Shown in pieces: positions 1 to 9,812 of a stretch of 36,624 bases of DNA. This stretch comes from Anaeroplasmataceae bacterium (GTDB taxonomy: Bacteria > Bacillota_I > Bacilli_A > Acholeplasmatales > Anaeroplasmataceae), in assembly GCA_029057785.1 (NCBI GenBank), contig JAIDZC010000041.1:1-36624 (forward strand), written 5' to 3'. Numbering within the stretch: position 1 is the first letter of the stretch; each line of letters starts with the position of its first letter. Both the position numbers and the translations under genes were made by a program. Below the pieces are notes generated by a model. The model made no database searches, was not told the DNA's origin, and saw only the letters and a program-made list of their open reading frames with translations.

Positions 1-57
1 GCAAGAGATGCATGGAACTGGCAAAAAAACAATCCAAATGGATATGAAAATGAATAA
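1..57 (+). CDS. galE: UDP-glucose 4-epimerase, C-terminal end (partial)
   Basis: Only the last 18 codons and a TAA stop are in the window, read in frame 1. The peptide ARDAWNWQKNNPNGYENE matches the usual GalE ending (an AW-W segment followed by NPNGY). GalE interconverts UDP-Glc/UDP-Gal and in some lineages UDP-GlcNAc/UDP-GalNAc, in the cytosol. It sits just upstream of a nucleotidyltransferase and a NahK-like kinase, which is the expected company in a lacto-N-biose/galacto-N-biose pathway. A terminator follows at once, so it probably ends its own transcript. The call rests on a short but characteristic tail. Confidence 0.7.
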   Translation, partial: ARDAWNWQKNNPNGYENE

Positions 58-64
58 ATTTTAT

Positions 65-93
65 CCTCTTAGTGAATGACTAAGAGGTTTTTC
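65..93 (+). terminator. Intrinsic terminator after the galE-like gene
   Basis: A perfect 8-bp stem, CCTCTTAG/CTAAGAGG, with a 7-nt loop is followed by a T-rich tract. It lies eight bases after the upstream stop codon. Confidence 0.85.
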
Positions 94-122
94 TTTATAA
101 AATGAAATATTGTTTAAGTAAG

Positions 123-146
123 TACATAGAGATATATCTCTATGTA
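123..146. repeat. 24-bp perfect palindrome
   Basis: The arms 123-134 and 135-146 are exact reverse complements with no spacer. It lies between the galE terminator and the promoter-proximal hairpin of the next operon. It could be a dimeric repressor site or a cruciform. The sequence does not show which. Confidence 0.55.
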
Positions 147-163
147 AATAACAAAACTAGAGG

Positions 164-198
164 AAAACTCCACTTTTTTTGAAAAAATGGGGTTTTTA
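164..198 (+). terminator. Terminator-like hairpin upstream of the nucleotidyltransferase gene
   Basis: ACTCCA and TGGGGT pair (one G-U) around a T7/A6 inner stem, followed by TTTTT. It sits about 65 bp before the ATG at 262 and just before a TATAAT. It may be a second terminator for the upstream transcript, or an attenuator if transcription starts further up. Confidence 0.5.
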
Positions 199-221
199 TT
201 TCATATTTTTTTTGTTATAAT
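193..221 (+). promoter_or_regulatory. Possible promoter of the nucleotidyltransferase/NahK pair
   Basis: A consensus -10 box TATAAT lies at 216-221, with only a weak T-rich -35 about 17 bp upstream. A GGAG ribosome site at 251-254 and ATG at 262 follow. Confidence 0.4.
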
Positions 222-261
222 TATGTTAAGAAAAAACAATGACGGATAAAGGAGTACAAAA

Positions 262-2182
<1,921 letters not shown>

Positions 2183-2204
2183 GGCCCTGTAAGGGTCTTT
2201 TTTT
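2183..2204 (+). terminator. Intrinsic terminator after nahK
   Basis: GGCCCT/AGGGTC (one G-U pair) with a 3-nt loop, followed by eight T residues, starts at the base after the nahK stop codon. Confidence 0.85.
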
Positions 2205-2256
2205 TACCAAAAAATGTAAAAAATGGAGCAAATCTTCAATAAAACAAAAATTTTTG

Positions 2257-2285
2257 TTGATACGCTCCAAAATATATGATATAAT
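2257..2285 (+). promoter_or_regulatory. Promoter of the glycosaminoglycan locus
   Basis: TTGATA (2257-2262), a 17-bp spacer and TATAAT (2280-2285) form a near-consensus vegetative promoter. A 16-bp perfect palindrome (2243-2258) overlaps the -35 box, and TGGAGC (2224-2229) and GCTCCA (2264-2269) form a wider inverted repeat around it. Both could bind a regulator. Confidence 0.85.
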
Positions 2286-2305
2286 CATACTTACAAAAGG
2301 GAGAA

Positions 2306-2332
2306 GTGCGCACAAATTTAGAAAGCGCTTTC
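2306..2332. promoter_or_regulatory. cre-like operator with neighbouring palindrome
   Basis: GAAAGCGCTTTC (2321-2332) is a perfect 12-bp palindrome. With flanking bases it matches the CcpA cre consensus WTGNAANCGNWNNCA at all but one fixed position. An 8-bp palindrome, GTGCGCAC, lies at 2306-2313. Both fall just downstream of the inferred start (about 2292), where a bound repressor would block elongation. A LacI-family or CcpA regulator is likely. The protein is not encoded in the window. Confidence 0.65.
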
Positions 2333-2354
2333 AAATTTAAAGGGGATGACAGGT

Positions 2355-3167
2355 ATGCTGAAACTAAAAATTGTTAATGGACAAAACAACGAATTGTTTA
2401 TAAGTCCTACGCAAGAAAGTATTTGTAGTATATATAATTTCGAATATCAAGATGGGGATTGGCTTATTGTCGATTGTGATAAAAAAGGCGGTTTTTATAA
2501 AATCCGTTTAGAAGACACAATGCTAGAATCTATAGTCTATGTTCCAGGCAATTGTCTCATCTATCATATCCCTGTTAAAAGTCAGAGAAGTAATTATTCT
2601 CCAAAATCTTTTTATGGAGATTGTCATATTATTACCGTTTCAGAGGCAACAGAAGAAGAAATTTACCAAAGAAGAAATCTCGCGTTTAATCCATATGATC
2701 AGCACGAGAACGACAGCTTCTTTCCACACTCCTCTGCAAATGTGGAAACTAGAAATGAATGTGTGTTTGCAAGTAGAAATGCAATAGATGGGTATTTCTT
2801 TAATGAATCTCACGGGAGCTTCCCTTATCAAAGCTGGGGCATAAATAAAAACCCTAATGCTGAATTTAAAATAGATTTTGGTAGAGATGTTCTTATAGAT
2901 GAGATTGTTTTAACCCTTAGAGCTGATTTCCCTCATGATAACTTTTGGAAATCTGCAACACTAAGCTTTTCTGATGGTAGTGAGCTTGTAATGCAGTTAA
3001 ATAAAACTGCAGAAAGGCAATCTATATGTTTTGAAGCCAAAAAAGTTAGAACGATTGTTTTAAAGAATTTAATCAAGGGAGAAGAGTTATCTGATTTCCC
3101 AGCTCTCACACAATTTGAGGCGTGGGGCTATGAAATAAAAAATAATAAAGAAAGGAGAGAAAAATGA
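2355..3167 (+). CDS. Cytosolic discoidin (F5/8 type C)-like carbohydrate-binding protein
   Basis: About 270 aa, with no signal peptide or membrane segment. The C-terminal half (about residues 125-260) resembles a galactose-binding/F5-8 type C beta-sandwich: an ASRNAIDGYF block, a W-G-I-N segment, FKIDFGRDVLIDEIVLTLR and a terminal FEAWGYE strand. The N-terminal half is beta-rich and unrecognised. It is first in the locus and overlaps the GH88 hydrolase gene by 4 bp (ATGA), so it probably works with that enzyme on imported uronic-acid oligosaccharides. ATG 2346 sits directly against the GGGG ribosome site, so I chose ATG 2355, with proper spacing. The function is inferred from context only. 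Confidence 0.6.
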   Translation: MLKLKIVNGQNNELFISPTQESICSIYNFEYQDGDWLIVDCDKKGGFYKIRLEDTMLESIVYVPGNCLIYHIPVKSQRSNYSPKSFYGDCHIITVSEATEEEIYQRRNLAFNPYDQHENDSFFPHSSANVETRNECVFASRNAIDGYFFNESHGSFPYQSWGINKNPNAEFKIDFGRDVLIDEIVLTLRADFPHDNFWKSATLSFSDGSELVMQLNKTAERQSICFEAKKVRTIVLKNLIKGEELSDFPALTQFEAWGYEIKNNKERREK

Positions 3168-4390
3168 AAAAGGTTAATTTAGAAAAAATTCAAAAGGAAG
3201 AGTATAAGATTTGTCCTAAATTTTCTAAAGAAGATATTAAAGCCGTTTTAGACAAGGTTGTTAAAATTGTGGATCATATGTTACTGAAATTCCATGACGA
3301 TTCCTTTCCTAGAGCTTGTAGTAAGGGATATGTATATGACTCAGTTGGAAATTTAAAATGGGATAGCAGCAATAATGAAAGTATATGGACCACATCCTTT
3401 TGGACCGGTATTCTGTGGTTGGTTTATGAGTATACAAATGATGAGAAATACAAGATAGAAGCACAAAAGCATTCAGAATCTTTCCGTCAAAGAATAGACA
3501 ATTACTATAACAAAAACGAAGAAGAGGCCGGTTTAAATCATCACGATCTAGGATTTCTCTACAGTATCTCCACTGTTGCAGATTATAAACTGACTGGATC
3601 TAAGCGTGCTTTAGAAACATCTCTTATGGCTGCGGAACTCTTATCTAAGCGTTACATTGATAAAGCTAAGATTTTACAAGCCTGGGGAGATATGAATGAT
3701 GAAAATCAAAGAGGCCGAATGATTATTGATTGTAATTTAAATATTCCACTTCTTTATTTCGCAAACGAGTATAAAGAAGATAATGAGTTTTACTGGATGG
3801 CTTACAATCATGCTAAAACAGCAAGTCAATATATTATCCGTGAGGATGCCTCAACGTTCCATACCTTCCATATGGATACGGAAACAGGAGAGCCTAGATT
3901 TGGATCTACGCATCAAGGCTATAGTGATGATTCTTGTTGGGCTAGAGGACAGGCTTGGGGAATTATGGGCTTCCCAATTTCCTATCGTTACACCAAGGAT
4001 TTAGAATTTGTTGATAAGGCGAAATGCTTAGCAAATTATTTCCTAAATCGATTACCTAAAGATTATGTATGTAATTGGGATTTGATCTTTTTAGGAGAAC
4101 ATGACCAAAGAGATACAAGTGCAGCAGCAATTGCAGCAATAGGACTCTTAGAGCTTTCAGATATTCTTCCAGAAACAGATAAGACTAAAGAAATATATAA
4201 GAATGCAAGTTTGTATATAGCAAAGTCATTATCAGAAAATTACTTGGGTGATAATTTAGAAGGCATTTTAAAAAGTGGTGTATATTTTTATCACGGTGGT
4301 CTGGGTATTGACGAATATGTAATATTTGGGGATTACTTCTTCGTTGAACTATTATTAAGATTATATAAGAAATGGAATTCATATTGGTAG
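3164..4390 (+). CDS. Unsaturated glucuronyl hydrolase, glycoside hydrolase family 88
   Basis: A 408-aa cytosolic enzyme of the (alpha/alpha)6-barrel family. GH88 hydrates the 4,5-double bond of the unsaturated uronic acid left by polysaccharide lyases, which releases the uronate and the neighbouring amino sugar. The two essential Asp residues known from Bacillus UGL align with Asp128 in NHHDLGF and Asp189 in MIIDCNLNIPLL. The block HQGYSDDSCWARGQAWG (250-266) is typical of the family. The length is normal. It overlaps the upstream gene by ATGA and has a good AAGGAGAG site. With the PL8 lyase and NagA/NagB downstream, its likely substrates are unsaturated hyaluronan- or chondroitin-type disaccharides. 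Confidence 0.93.
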   Translation: MKKVNLEKIQKEEYKICPKFSKEDIKAVLDKVVKIVDHMLLKFHDDSFPRACSKGYVYDSVGNLKWDSSNNESIWTTSFWTGILWLVYEYTNDEKYKIEAQKHSESFRQRIDNYYNKNEEEAGLNHHDLGFLYSISTVADYKLTGSKRALETSLMAAELLSKRYIDKAKILQAWGDMNDENQRGRMIIDCNLNIPLLYFANEYKEDNEFYWMAYNHAKTASQYIIREDASTFHTFHMDTETGEPRFGSTHQGYSDDSCWARGQAWGIMGFPISYRYTKDLEFVDKAKCLANYFLNRLPKDYVCNWDLIFLGEHDQRDTSAAAIAAIGLLELSDILPETDKTKEIYKNASLYIAKSLSENYLGDNLEGILKSGVYFYHGGLGIDEYVIFGDYFFVELLLRLYKKWNSYW

Positions 4391-4400
4391 GAGGGGAAAT

Positions 4401-5456
4401 ATGGAAGTAGAAATCTTAGAAAACACTGAAGTTGTACAGACTGATGAAGTTAAGGAATCTTCAGAACAAAATTTAACGACAAACACTTTCAAGGATAAAA
4501 TGAAAAATTATACTAAGACTTTCAAAGATAATATGAAAAAGTATATCAAGTATAACTGGCAAATCTATTTATTATTTTTACCAGCGTTTATTTGGATGAT
4601 CATGTTTGTGTTTGTTCCGTTTATTTCCAATGTCTATATGTCTTTTATGGATTATAGTACAGAAAAAGGACTAATTGGTAGTCCTTTTGTGGGAGTAAAA
4701 AACTATGCAGAATTCTTCACAATGGATGGATTCTGGGGTCTGTTGGGAAATACGTTGCTATTAAATGTGTTGGTTTTAGTTATCGGATTCCCTGCAGCAA
4801 TTTTACTAGCAATTATGATTTATGAATCTAAGAGTAAAGTGGTAAAGGGTATTGCCCAAACAACAACCTTCTTGCCTTTCTTTATTTCAGCAGTTGTCGT
4901 TTGTAATTTAGTGATTGAGTTTTTAAAGTCTGACACGGGTATGATTGTTAACATTCTTGCAGCTTTGCATATTGTTGATCCAGAGAACAAGCCAGAGTTA
5001 TTAGAAAATCCGGCAGCCTTTAGATGGATATATGCACTTATGGAGCTATGGCAAACGATAGGATACAATTCCTTAATTTATCTTGCAGCATTATCTGCGA
5101 TAGATACATCTCTATACGAAGCTGCATCAATGGATGGTGCTGGAAAGTTTAGACAAATTTTCCATGTAACATTACCAGGAATTGCACCAACAATTATTAT
5201 CACATTGATATTGAAAATCGGAAAATTATTATCAATGGGATATGAAAAGGTCTTGTTATTACAAAATGTTTATAATAAGCCGACATCTGAAATTATAAGT
5301 ACGTATGTATACACTGTTACCCTAGGACAAGAATTGGGTATACCAAATTATGGTCTAGCAGCAACGATTGGTTTATTTGATGCAGTAGTTGCAATTGTGT
5401 TGGTTACTATTGTAAACAAGGTTGCTAAGAAAGTATCAGATACTCAGTTATGGTAA
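4401..5456 (+). CDS. Carbohydrate ABC transporter permease, LplB/MalF type
   Basis: A 351-aa inner-membrane permease. A lysine-rich, partly repeated cytosolic N-terminus of about 55 residues (FKDKMKNYTKTF, then FKDNMKKYIKY) precedes six predicted membrane helices, beginning at about YLLFLPAFIWMIMFVFV. The EAA loop that contacts the ATPase is present as EAASMDGAGKFRQI near residue 240. It pairs with the permease at 5471 and the lipoprotein at 14507, and all belong to the LplABC-type oligosaccharide importers. No ATPase gene sits beside it. The MsmK-like ATPase at 25966 is the obvious candidate. AGGAGGGG lies just before the ATG. Confidence 0.9.
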   Translation: MEVEILENTEVVQTDEVKESSEQNLTTNTFKDKMKNYTKTFKDNMKKYIKYNWQIYLLFLPAFIWMIMFVFVPFISNVYMSFMDYSTEKGLIGSPFVGVKNYAEFFTMDGFWGLLGNTLLLNVLVLVIGFPAAILLAIMIYESKSKVVKGIAQTTTFLPFFISAVVVCNLVIEFLKSDTGMIVNILAALHIVDPENKPELLENPAAFRWIYALMELWQTIGYNSLIYLAALSAIDTSLYEAASMDGAGKFRQIFHVTLPGIAPTIIITLILKIGKLLSMGYEKVLLLQNVYNKPTSEIISTYVYTVTLGQELGIPNYGLAATIGLFDAVVAIVLVTIVNKVAKKVSDTQLW

Positions 5457-5470
5457 GGCGGGTGATTAAA

Positions 5471-6358
5471 GTGAAAATGAGTTTAAATTTACAAGATTTT
5501 AAAAAGAAATTAACTGTGGATAATATCTTAGGTATTGTTAATAATGTGTTATTAATTGTTTTATCCATAATAATGCTTTATCCAATACTTTATATCTTTA
5601 TCACTGCTGTAAGTGATCCACAATCATTCACAAACGCAGTGAATCACAATAAGTTCTTACTATTTCCTCAAGGATTTACGGCAGAATTTTTAGTAGAACA
5701 TTTAAAGTCTATTGAAATTTGGCGGGCTTATGGTAATACAGTTCTCTATACTCTTTTAGGTACTGCTATCAGCTTATTCTTGAGTATCACTTGTGCTTAT
5801 GTTTTATCCAGAAAAGGATTAAAGGCAATAAAGGTGATGAGTATTATTGTTGTTTTAACTATGTGGCTAAAGCCAGGTATGATAGCAACTTATACAAACA
5901 TTTTAAATTTAGGACTAATGGGAAGTATCTTTGGTATTTTATTACCATTTGCTTTCTCAGCCTATAATGTTATTTTATTAAGAACCTATTTTGCAGCAAT
6001 TCCTCAAGATATTGATGAATCTGCACAAATAGATGGAGCATCTCACTTTAGAATGCTGACAAGCATTTATATTCCAGCGAGTGGACCTGCAATAACTACT
6101 GTTGGATTATTCTATGCTATTGAGCGTTGGAATGGATATTTCTGGGCAGAGCTTGTCTTAACAGATCCAAACAAACAACCTTTACAAGTAGTAGTTAAGA
6201 AGATGCTTGAAAATCAAGGAGATGCTGTCGGTCTATTCAATAATGGAACTGTATCAGCATTCGCATTAATTATAATCGCTATTGTTCCAATCATGTTAAT
6301 ATTCCCATTCATCCAGAAGTATTTCAAAAAGGGTGTCATGGTTGGTTCAGTTAAATAA
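5471..6358 (+). CDS. Carbohydrate ABC transporter permease, YtcP/MalG type
   Basis: About 295 aa with six membrane helices. The EAA loop is ESAQIDGASHFRML and the C-terminus GVMVGSVK is typical of this subfamily. It forms the second half of the permease dimer with the upstream gene. An ATG at 5450 overlaps the preceding stop codon, but the Shine-Dalgarno-like AAGGCGGGTGA at 5455-5465 lies after it. I therefore take GTG 5471 as the start, with ATG 5477 as the alternative. The function is import of oligosaccharides released by the surface lyase. Confidence 0.88.
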   Translation: MKMSLNLQDFKKKLTVDNILGIVNNVLLIVLSIIMLYPILYIFITAVSDPQSFTNAVNHNKFLLFPQGFTAEFLVEHLKSIEIWRAYGNTVLYTLLGTAISLFLSITCAYVLSRKGLKAIKVMSIIVVLTMWLKPGMIATYTNILNLGLMGSIFGILLPFAFSAYNVILLRTYFAAIPQDIDESAQIDGASHFRMLTSIYIPASGPAITTVGLFYAIERWNGYFWAELVLTDPNKQPLQVVVKKMLENQGDAVGLFNNGTVSAFALIIIAIVPIMLIFPFIQKYFKKGVMVGSVK

Positions 6359-6381
6359 TAAAAAAGAAAGGAATGAAAAAA

Positions 6382-9300
6382 ATGGCGAAATTCAAAAAAA
6401 TATTTTTAAGTGCAGCAATGCTATTTGGCATTTGCGCTATAGGGGGGGGTCTTACATCTCATGCAGAAGATGGTGACCAAACACCTGTAGAATTAACAGA
6501 ACACTTTAGTTTTACAGAAGAATTTGATTATGGAGATGGCACTATTGATGCTTATGGTGGAGCAAACAACCATAACATTTTTGCTATCGGCAATAACGCG
6601 GCAAATCTTGTGTCCACTTCACTAGAAAATATGGATGGATTAGAGGTTTTAAAGATAACAGGTTTATCAGACGGCGCTCTACAAGGACAGGTACAATTTA
6701 GAGATAATGGTAGTGCTTCAAGCTTATATAATCAACCTGGAACTTCTATGGTTCTTAAATTTAAATTTTACATTGATCACGCAAGAGAACAACAATTTAC
6801 AATATGGTTTGGTTCAGATGATATTGGTGCCAGCAGAACGTATACATTGTTAAGAATGCGTGATGATGCAACTACTTATCAAGTTGCGGGCGGTTCTTGG
6901 CAAACAATTGATGTTCTAACCGAAAGAGTTTCTACCGATACATGGCATGAAGCGACTTTCATTTTTGAAAACAATGGAGGCTTAACTAGTGATAATAAGT
7001 CACAAGATAAAATCATTGGTTTTTTAGATGGACAACGCATTTATGAAACAAATTTTGCCAATGGGGATGATTTTGATGGCAAATTAACACAATTTGCTTA
7101 CAATCTACCAAATGGTAACACTGGTCGAGATCTGCATACTTATATTGATTATATTAGAATTGGTGAATATAATGCACCAGTTGTGAATAATCCAGAAAAT
7201 ATGGAAGCATTCACAAACATTCCATTCTCAATTGGATCTTTGGTGATTGGAACAAATGCTGCATATTTGCCTTCTATTGTACCTTCTTATGATGTAGAAT
7301 TTACACTTAAAGATTCTGGAGATTCATTAGAAAAAACTACATCTGGAAATGTTACCACATATTCATTAGATGGTACAGACTATTTAGAATATTCAAGTTT
7401 AACAAATAAGTATACTGCATTAACAGAAACTGTGTTAACTGCAACAGCAACTTTCTCTGACACATTTGATCCAATCACTTTTGATGTTTCTGTTAGTGAA
7501 TACACACAGCCAATTCCAGTAGAAAGAATTATTATTTCACAACCAGATATTGTAAAAAATGATTCAATTACTTTAGGTGTTGGAGAAACATATGATTTAA
7601 CTCAATTATTTAGCGCTGATCCAATTACTGCTACTGACTTAAACGTTACTTATACAGTAGAAGACGAAGGAATTGCATATGTTACAGATTCTACTTTAGA
7701 AGCTTTAGCAAGTGGTTCTACAAAGTTAACTATTACTGCAACTGGTGGAGGTGCAGAAGTTTCAAAAGAAATTACTCTTAATGTAACAAAAGGACATTAT
7801 TCAATATTAAATGGCTATACAACAGAAGACACATCTACAGAAGGTAATCAAGAATTTGCTGGATATGTGAGTTCAAAAGCTAATAATAAAGAGTATGCCC
7901 CAGTTACTGTTATTACAGATCCTCTATTTGGTAATGTGATAAAGTTTACAGGTGTAGGTGAAACTACGAATGGTTCAGCAGCACATTTAAATCTACATAT
8001 TCCTCTAGAAAATCTTGTAGCAAATAAGGATTACAAGCTTACTGGTTGGGTAAAGATGGAAAATAATGGAGCTACAAACAAAGATGCAAGATTAGATGTT
8101 AAAATTATTATGTACTATGTTGAAGGTGACAATTATGGATATCCAGATCAAGGTGTACTTCCTTACCGTGTTGAATATGCTACAATAAAAATTAGTCAAG
8201 CAGGCCAGGGATGGAGACAATTTGAAATGGATGTTCCTGCAAACTTAGATATGAATGCAAATGGATTTGATTTTGCAGGATTAAAAGTGGAAATTGCCGC
8301 TTGGAACGTACAAGAAAATATAGATAGTTATATTACTCATTTAAATTTAGTAGAACAAGATAGCGTATACCTTTCTAGCTGGGGATTAGCTGATGAAGAG
8401 GGCGCTGCTAAAGAAGAATATACTTTAAATACTGGAAGCACATTACAGTTAAATGCTGTACCAGTTCCATCAGCTGCAACTGTTGAGGCAACTTATGAAT
8501 CAGCAGATAATACAATCGCAACAGTAGATGAAAATGGATTAGTAACTGTTTTAAATGTAGCAGGTGAAACAACAATAACTGTTACTGTAGGAACTGTAAC
8601 AAAAACTGTAAAAATTACAGTAACTAAGGGCGCAACAGCTATTACTAGTGATAAGAATAGTATCGAAATGACTATTGATGAATTTGAAGAAGAGGGACAA
8701 TTTGACCCTGTTTGTACAATCACAGTAACACCAGCTGATTCAACTAGTAAGCTTGATGTTAAAGTAGCTGATGAAACGGTTTGTAAAGCAGAATTAATTG
8801 GTAATGAATTATGGTTAAGTGATGCTAAAGTTGGAACTACTATAGTTACAATATTCTCTAAGGATGATCCTACTGTTAAGTTTGAAATTACAGTTACCTT
8901 TACAGAAGAAGGAAGCGAGACTCCAGAACCAGATACTTATACAATTACTTATAATGTACAAGGCCATGGAGAAGCACCGGCAAGTGTATCTAATGCAACA
9001 GCATTACCAACAAATCTTCCTCAAATTACAGCAGAAGGTTATGTATTTGGCGGTTGGTATTTAAATGCAGATTGTACTGAAGCAGCACAAGCAGGCGCAG
9101 CAATCACAAAAAATACAACACTATATGCAAAGTGGACACCAGAAGGTGAAGAACCAGCAACAACTTATACAATTACATATGATATACAAGGTCATGGAGA
9201 AGCACCAGCAAGTGTATCTAATGCAACAGCATTACCAACAAATCTTCCTCAAATTACAGCAGAAGGTTATGTATTTGGCGGTTGGTATTTAAATGCAGAT

Positions 9301-9804
9301 TGTACTGAAGCAGCACAAGCAGGCGCAGCAATCACAAAAAATACAACACTATATGCAAAGTGGACAGCAGAAGGTGAAGAACCAACAACAACTTATACAA
9401 TCACATATAATGTACAAGGTCATGGAACAGCACCAGCAAGTGCTACAGGAACAAAGCTTCCTGATGAATTACCTGTATTATCTGAAACAGGATATACATT
9501 CGGTGGTTGGTATTTAGATGCAGATTGTACTGAAGCAGCACAAGCAGGCGCAGCAATCACTGAAGATACAACATTATATGCACAATGGACTGAAAAACCA
9601 GTAGTTAATCCAACTCCTGAAAATCCAAAGAAAAATGGTCTTTCTGGAGGCGCTATTGCTGGAATCGTTATCGGTGTTCTTGCAGCTTTAGGATTAGCTG
9701 GAGGTTTAGCATTCTACTTTATTAAAAAGAATCAAGCTCCAAAAGCAGCTGAAGAAAATAAAGAAGAACCAGAAAACACAGAAAATACAGAAGATAAGGA
9801 ATAA
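6382..9804 (+). CDS. Large surface protein with LamG-like, Big_2, CBM-like and three InlB (Flg_new) repeats
   Basis: 1140 aa. A signal peptide ends at about SHA-ED (residue 28). A LamG/concanavalin-like sandwich follows (about 35-260), then bacterial Ig-like Big_2 regions (about 380-470, 660-750 and 750-840), a CBM/galactose-binding-like module (about 475-655), three InlB/Listeria-Bacteroides repeats ending in LYAKWT or LYAQWT (about 850-1070), a membrane helix (about 1090-1110) and a charged cytosolic tail. There is no LPXTG, so it is held by the helix. The likely role is binding of host polysaccharide or extracellular matrix next to the lyase encoded downstream. No catalytic motif was recognised. 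ATG 6373 abuts the ribosome site, so ATG 6382 is chosen. A G8 run lies in the signal-peptide codons. Confidence 0.82.
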   Translation: MAKFKKIFLSAAMLFGICAIGGGLTSHAEDGDQTPVELTEHFSFTEEFDYGDGTIDAYGGANNHNIFAIGNNAANLVSTSLENMDGLEVLKITGLSDGALQGQVQFRDNGSASSLYNQPGTSMVLKFKFYIDHAREQQFTIWFGSDDIGASRTYTLLRMRDDATTYQVAGGSWQTIDVLTERVSTDTWHEATFIFENNGGLTSDNKSQDKIIGFLDGQRIYETNFANGDDFDGKLTQFAYNLPNGNTGRDLHTYIDYIRIGEYNAPVVNNPENMEAFTNIPFSIGSLVIGTNAAYLPSIVPSYDVEFTLKDSGDSLEKTTSGNVTTYSLDGTDYLEYSSLTNKYTALTETVLTATATFSDTFDPITFDVSVSEYTQPIPVERIIISQPDIVKNDSITLGVGETYDLTQLFSADPITATDLNVTYTVEDEGIAYVTDSTLEALASGSTKLTITATGGGAEVSKEITLNVTKGHYSILNGYTTEDTSTEGNQEFAGYVSSKANNKEYAPVTVITDPLFGNVIKFTGVGETTNGSAAHLNLHIPLENLVANKDYKLTGWVKMENNGATNKDARLDVKIIMYYVEGDNYGYPDQGVLPYRVEYATIKISQAGQGWRQFEMDVPANLDMNANGFDFAGLKVEIAAWNVQENIDSYITHLNLVEQDSVYLSSWGLADEEGAAKEEYTLNTGSTLQLNAVPVPSAATVEATYESADNTIATVDENGLVTVLNVAGETTITVTVGTVTKTVKITVTKGATAITSDKNSIEMTIDEFEEEGQFDPVCTITVTPADSTSKLDVKVADETVCKAELIGNELWLSDAKVGTTIVTIFSKDDPTVKFEITVTFTEEGSETPEPDTYTITYNVQGHGEAPASVSNATALPTNLPQITAEGYVFGGWYLNADCTEAAQAGAAITKNTTLYAKWTPEGEEPATTYTITYDIQGHGEAPASVSNATALPTNLPQITAEGYVFGGWYLNADCTEAAQAGAAITKNTTLYAKWTAEGEEPTTTYTITYNVQGHGTAPASATGTKLPDELPVLSETGYTFGGWYLDADCTEAAQAGAAITEDTTLYAQWTEKPVVNPTPENPKKNGLSGGAIAGIVIGVLAALGLAGGLAFYFIKKNQAPKAAEENKEEPENTENTEDKE
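6442..6449 (+). repeat. Poly-G(8) tract inside signal-peptide codons (possible phase-variation tract)
   Basis: Eight consecutive G residues (ATA GGG GGG GGT) encode Gly-Gly-Gly in the hydrophobic core of the signal peptide. In this AT-rich window I see no other G run this long; the next longest I noticed is six, near 32596. A gain or loss of one base would frameshift the gene after about 22 codons. Confidence 0.75.
8935..9593 (+). repeat. Tandem 228-bp DNA repeats encoding InlB domains
   Basis: Three in-frame units start at 8935, 9163 and 9391. The first two are nearly identical at base level. The third is more diverged in its middle and slightly shorter. They encode the Flg_new repeats of the surface protein and are good substrates for slippage or recombination that changes repeat number. 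Confidence 0.9.
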
Positions 9805-9812
9805 GTGAATTT

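Noticed and set aside
8864-9517. Three glutamine-rich ORFs of 66-75 codons in another frame of the InlB repeats
   Set aside because: They repeat with the 228-bp DNA period, lack ribosome sites and are shadows of the true frame.
8935-9593. Repeat array considered as CRISPR
   Set aside because: The units are 228 bp, contiguous and in-frame coding; there are no spacers and no cas genes.
9600-9804. Sortase-type LPXTG anchor on the three large surface proteins
   Set aside because: None of the C-termini has LPXTG. All end in a hydrophobic helix with a basic or charged tail, so a membrane anchor is the better reading.
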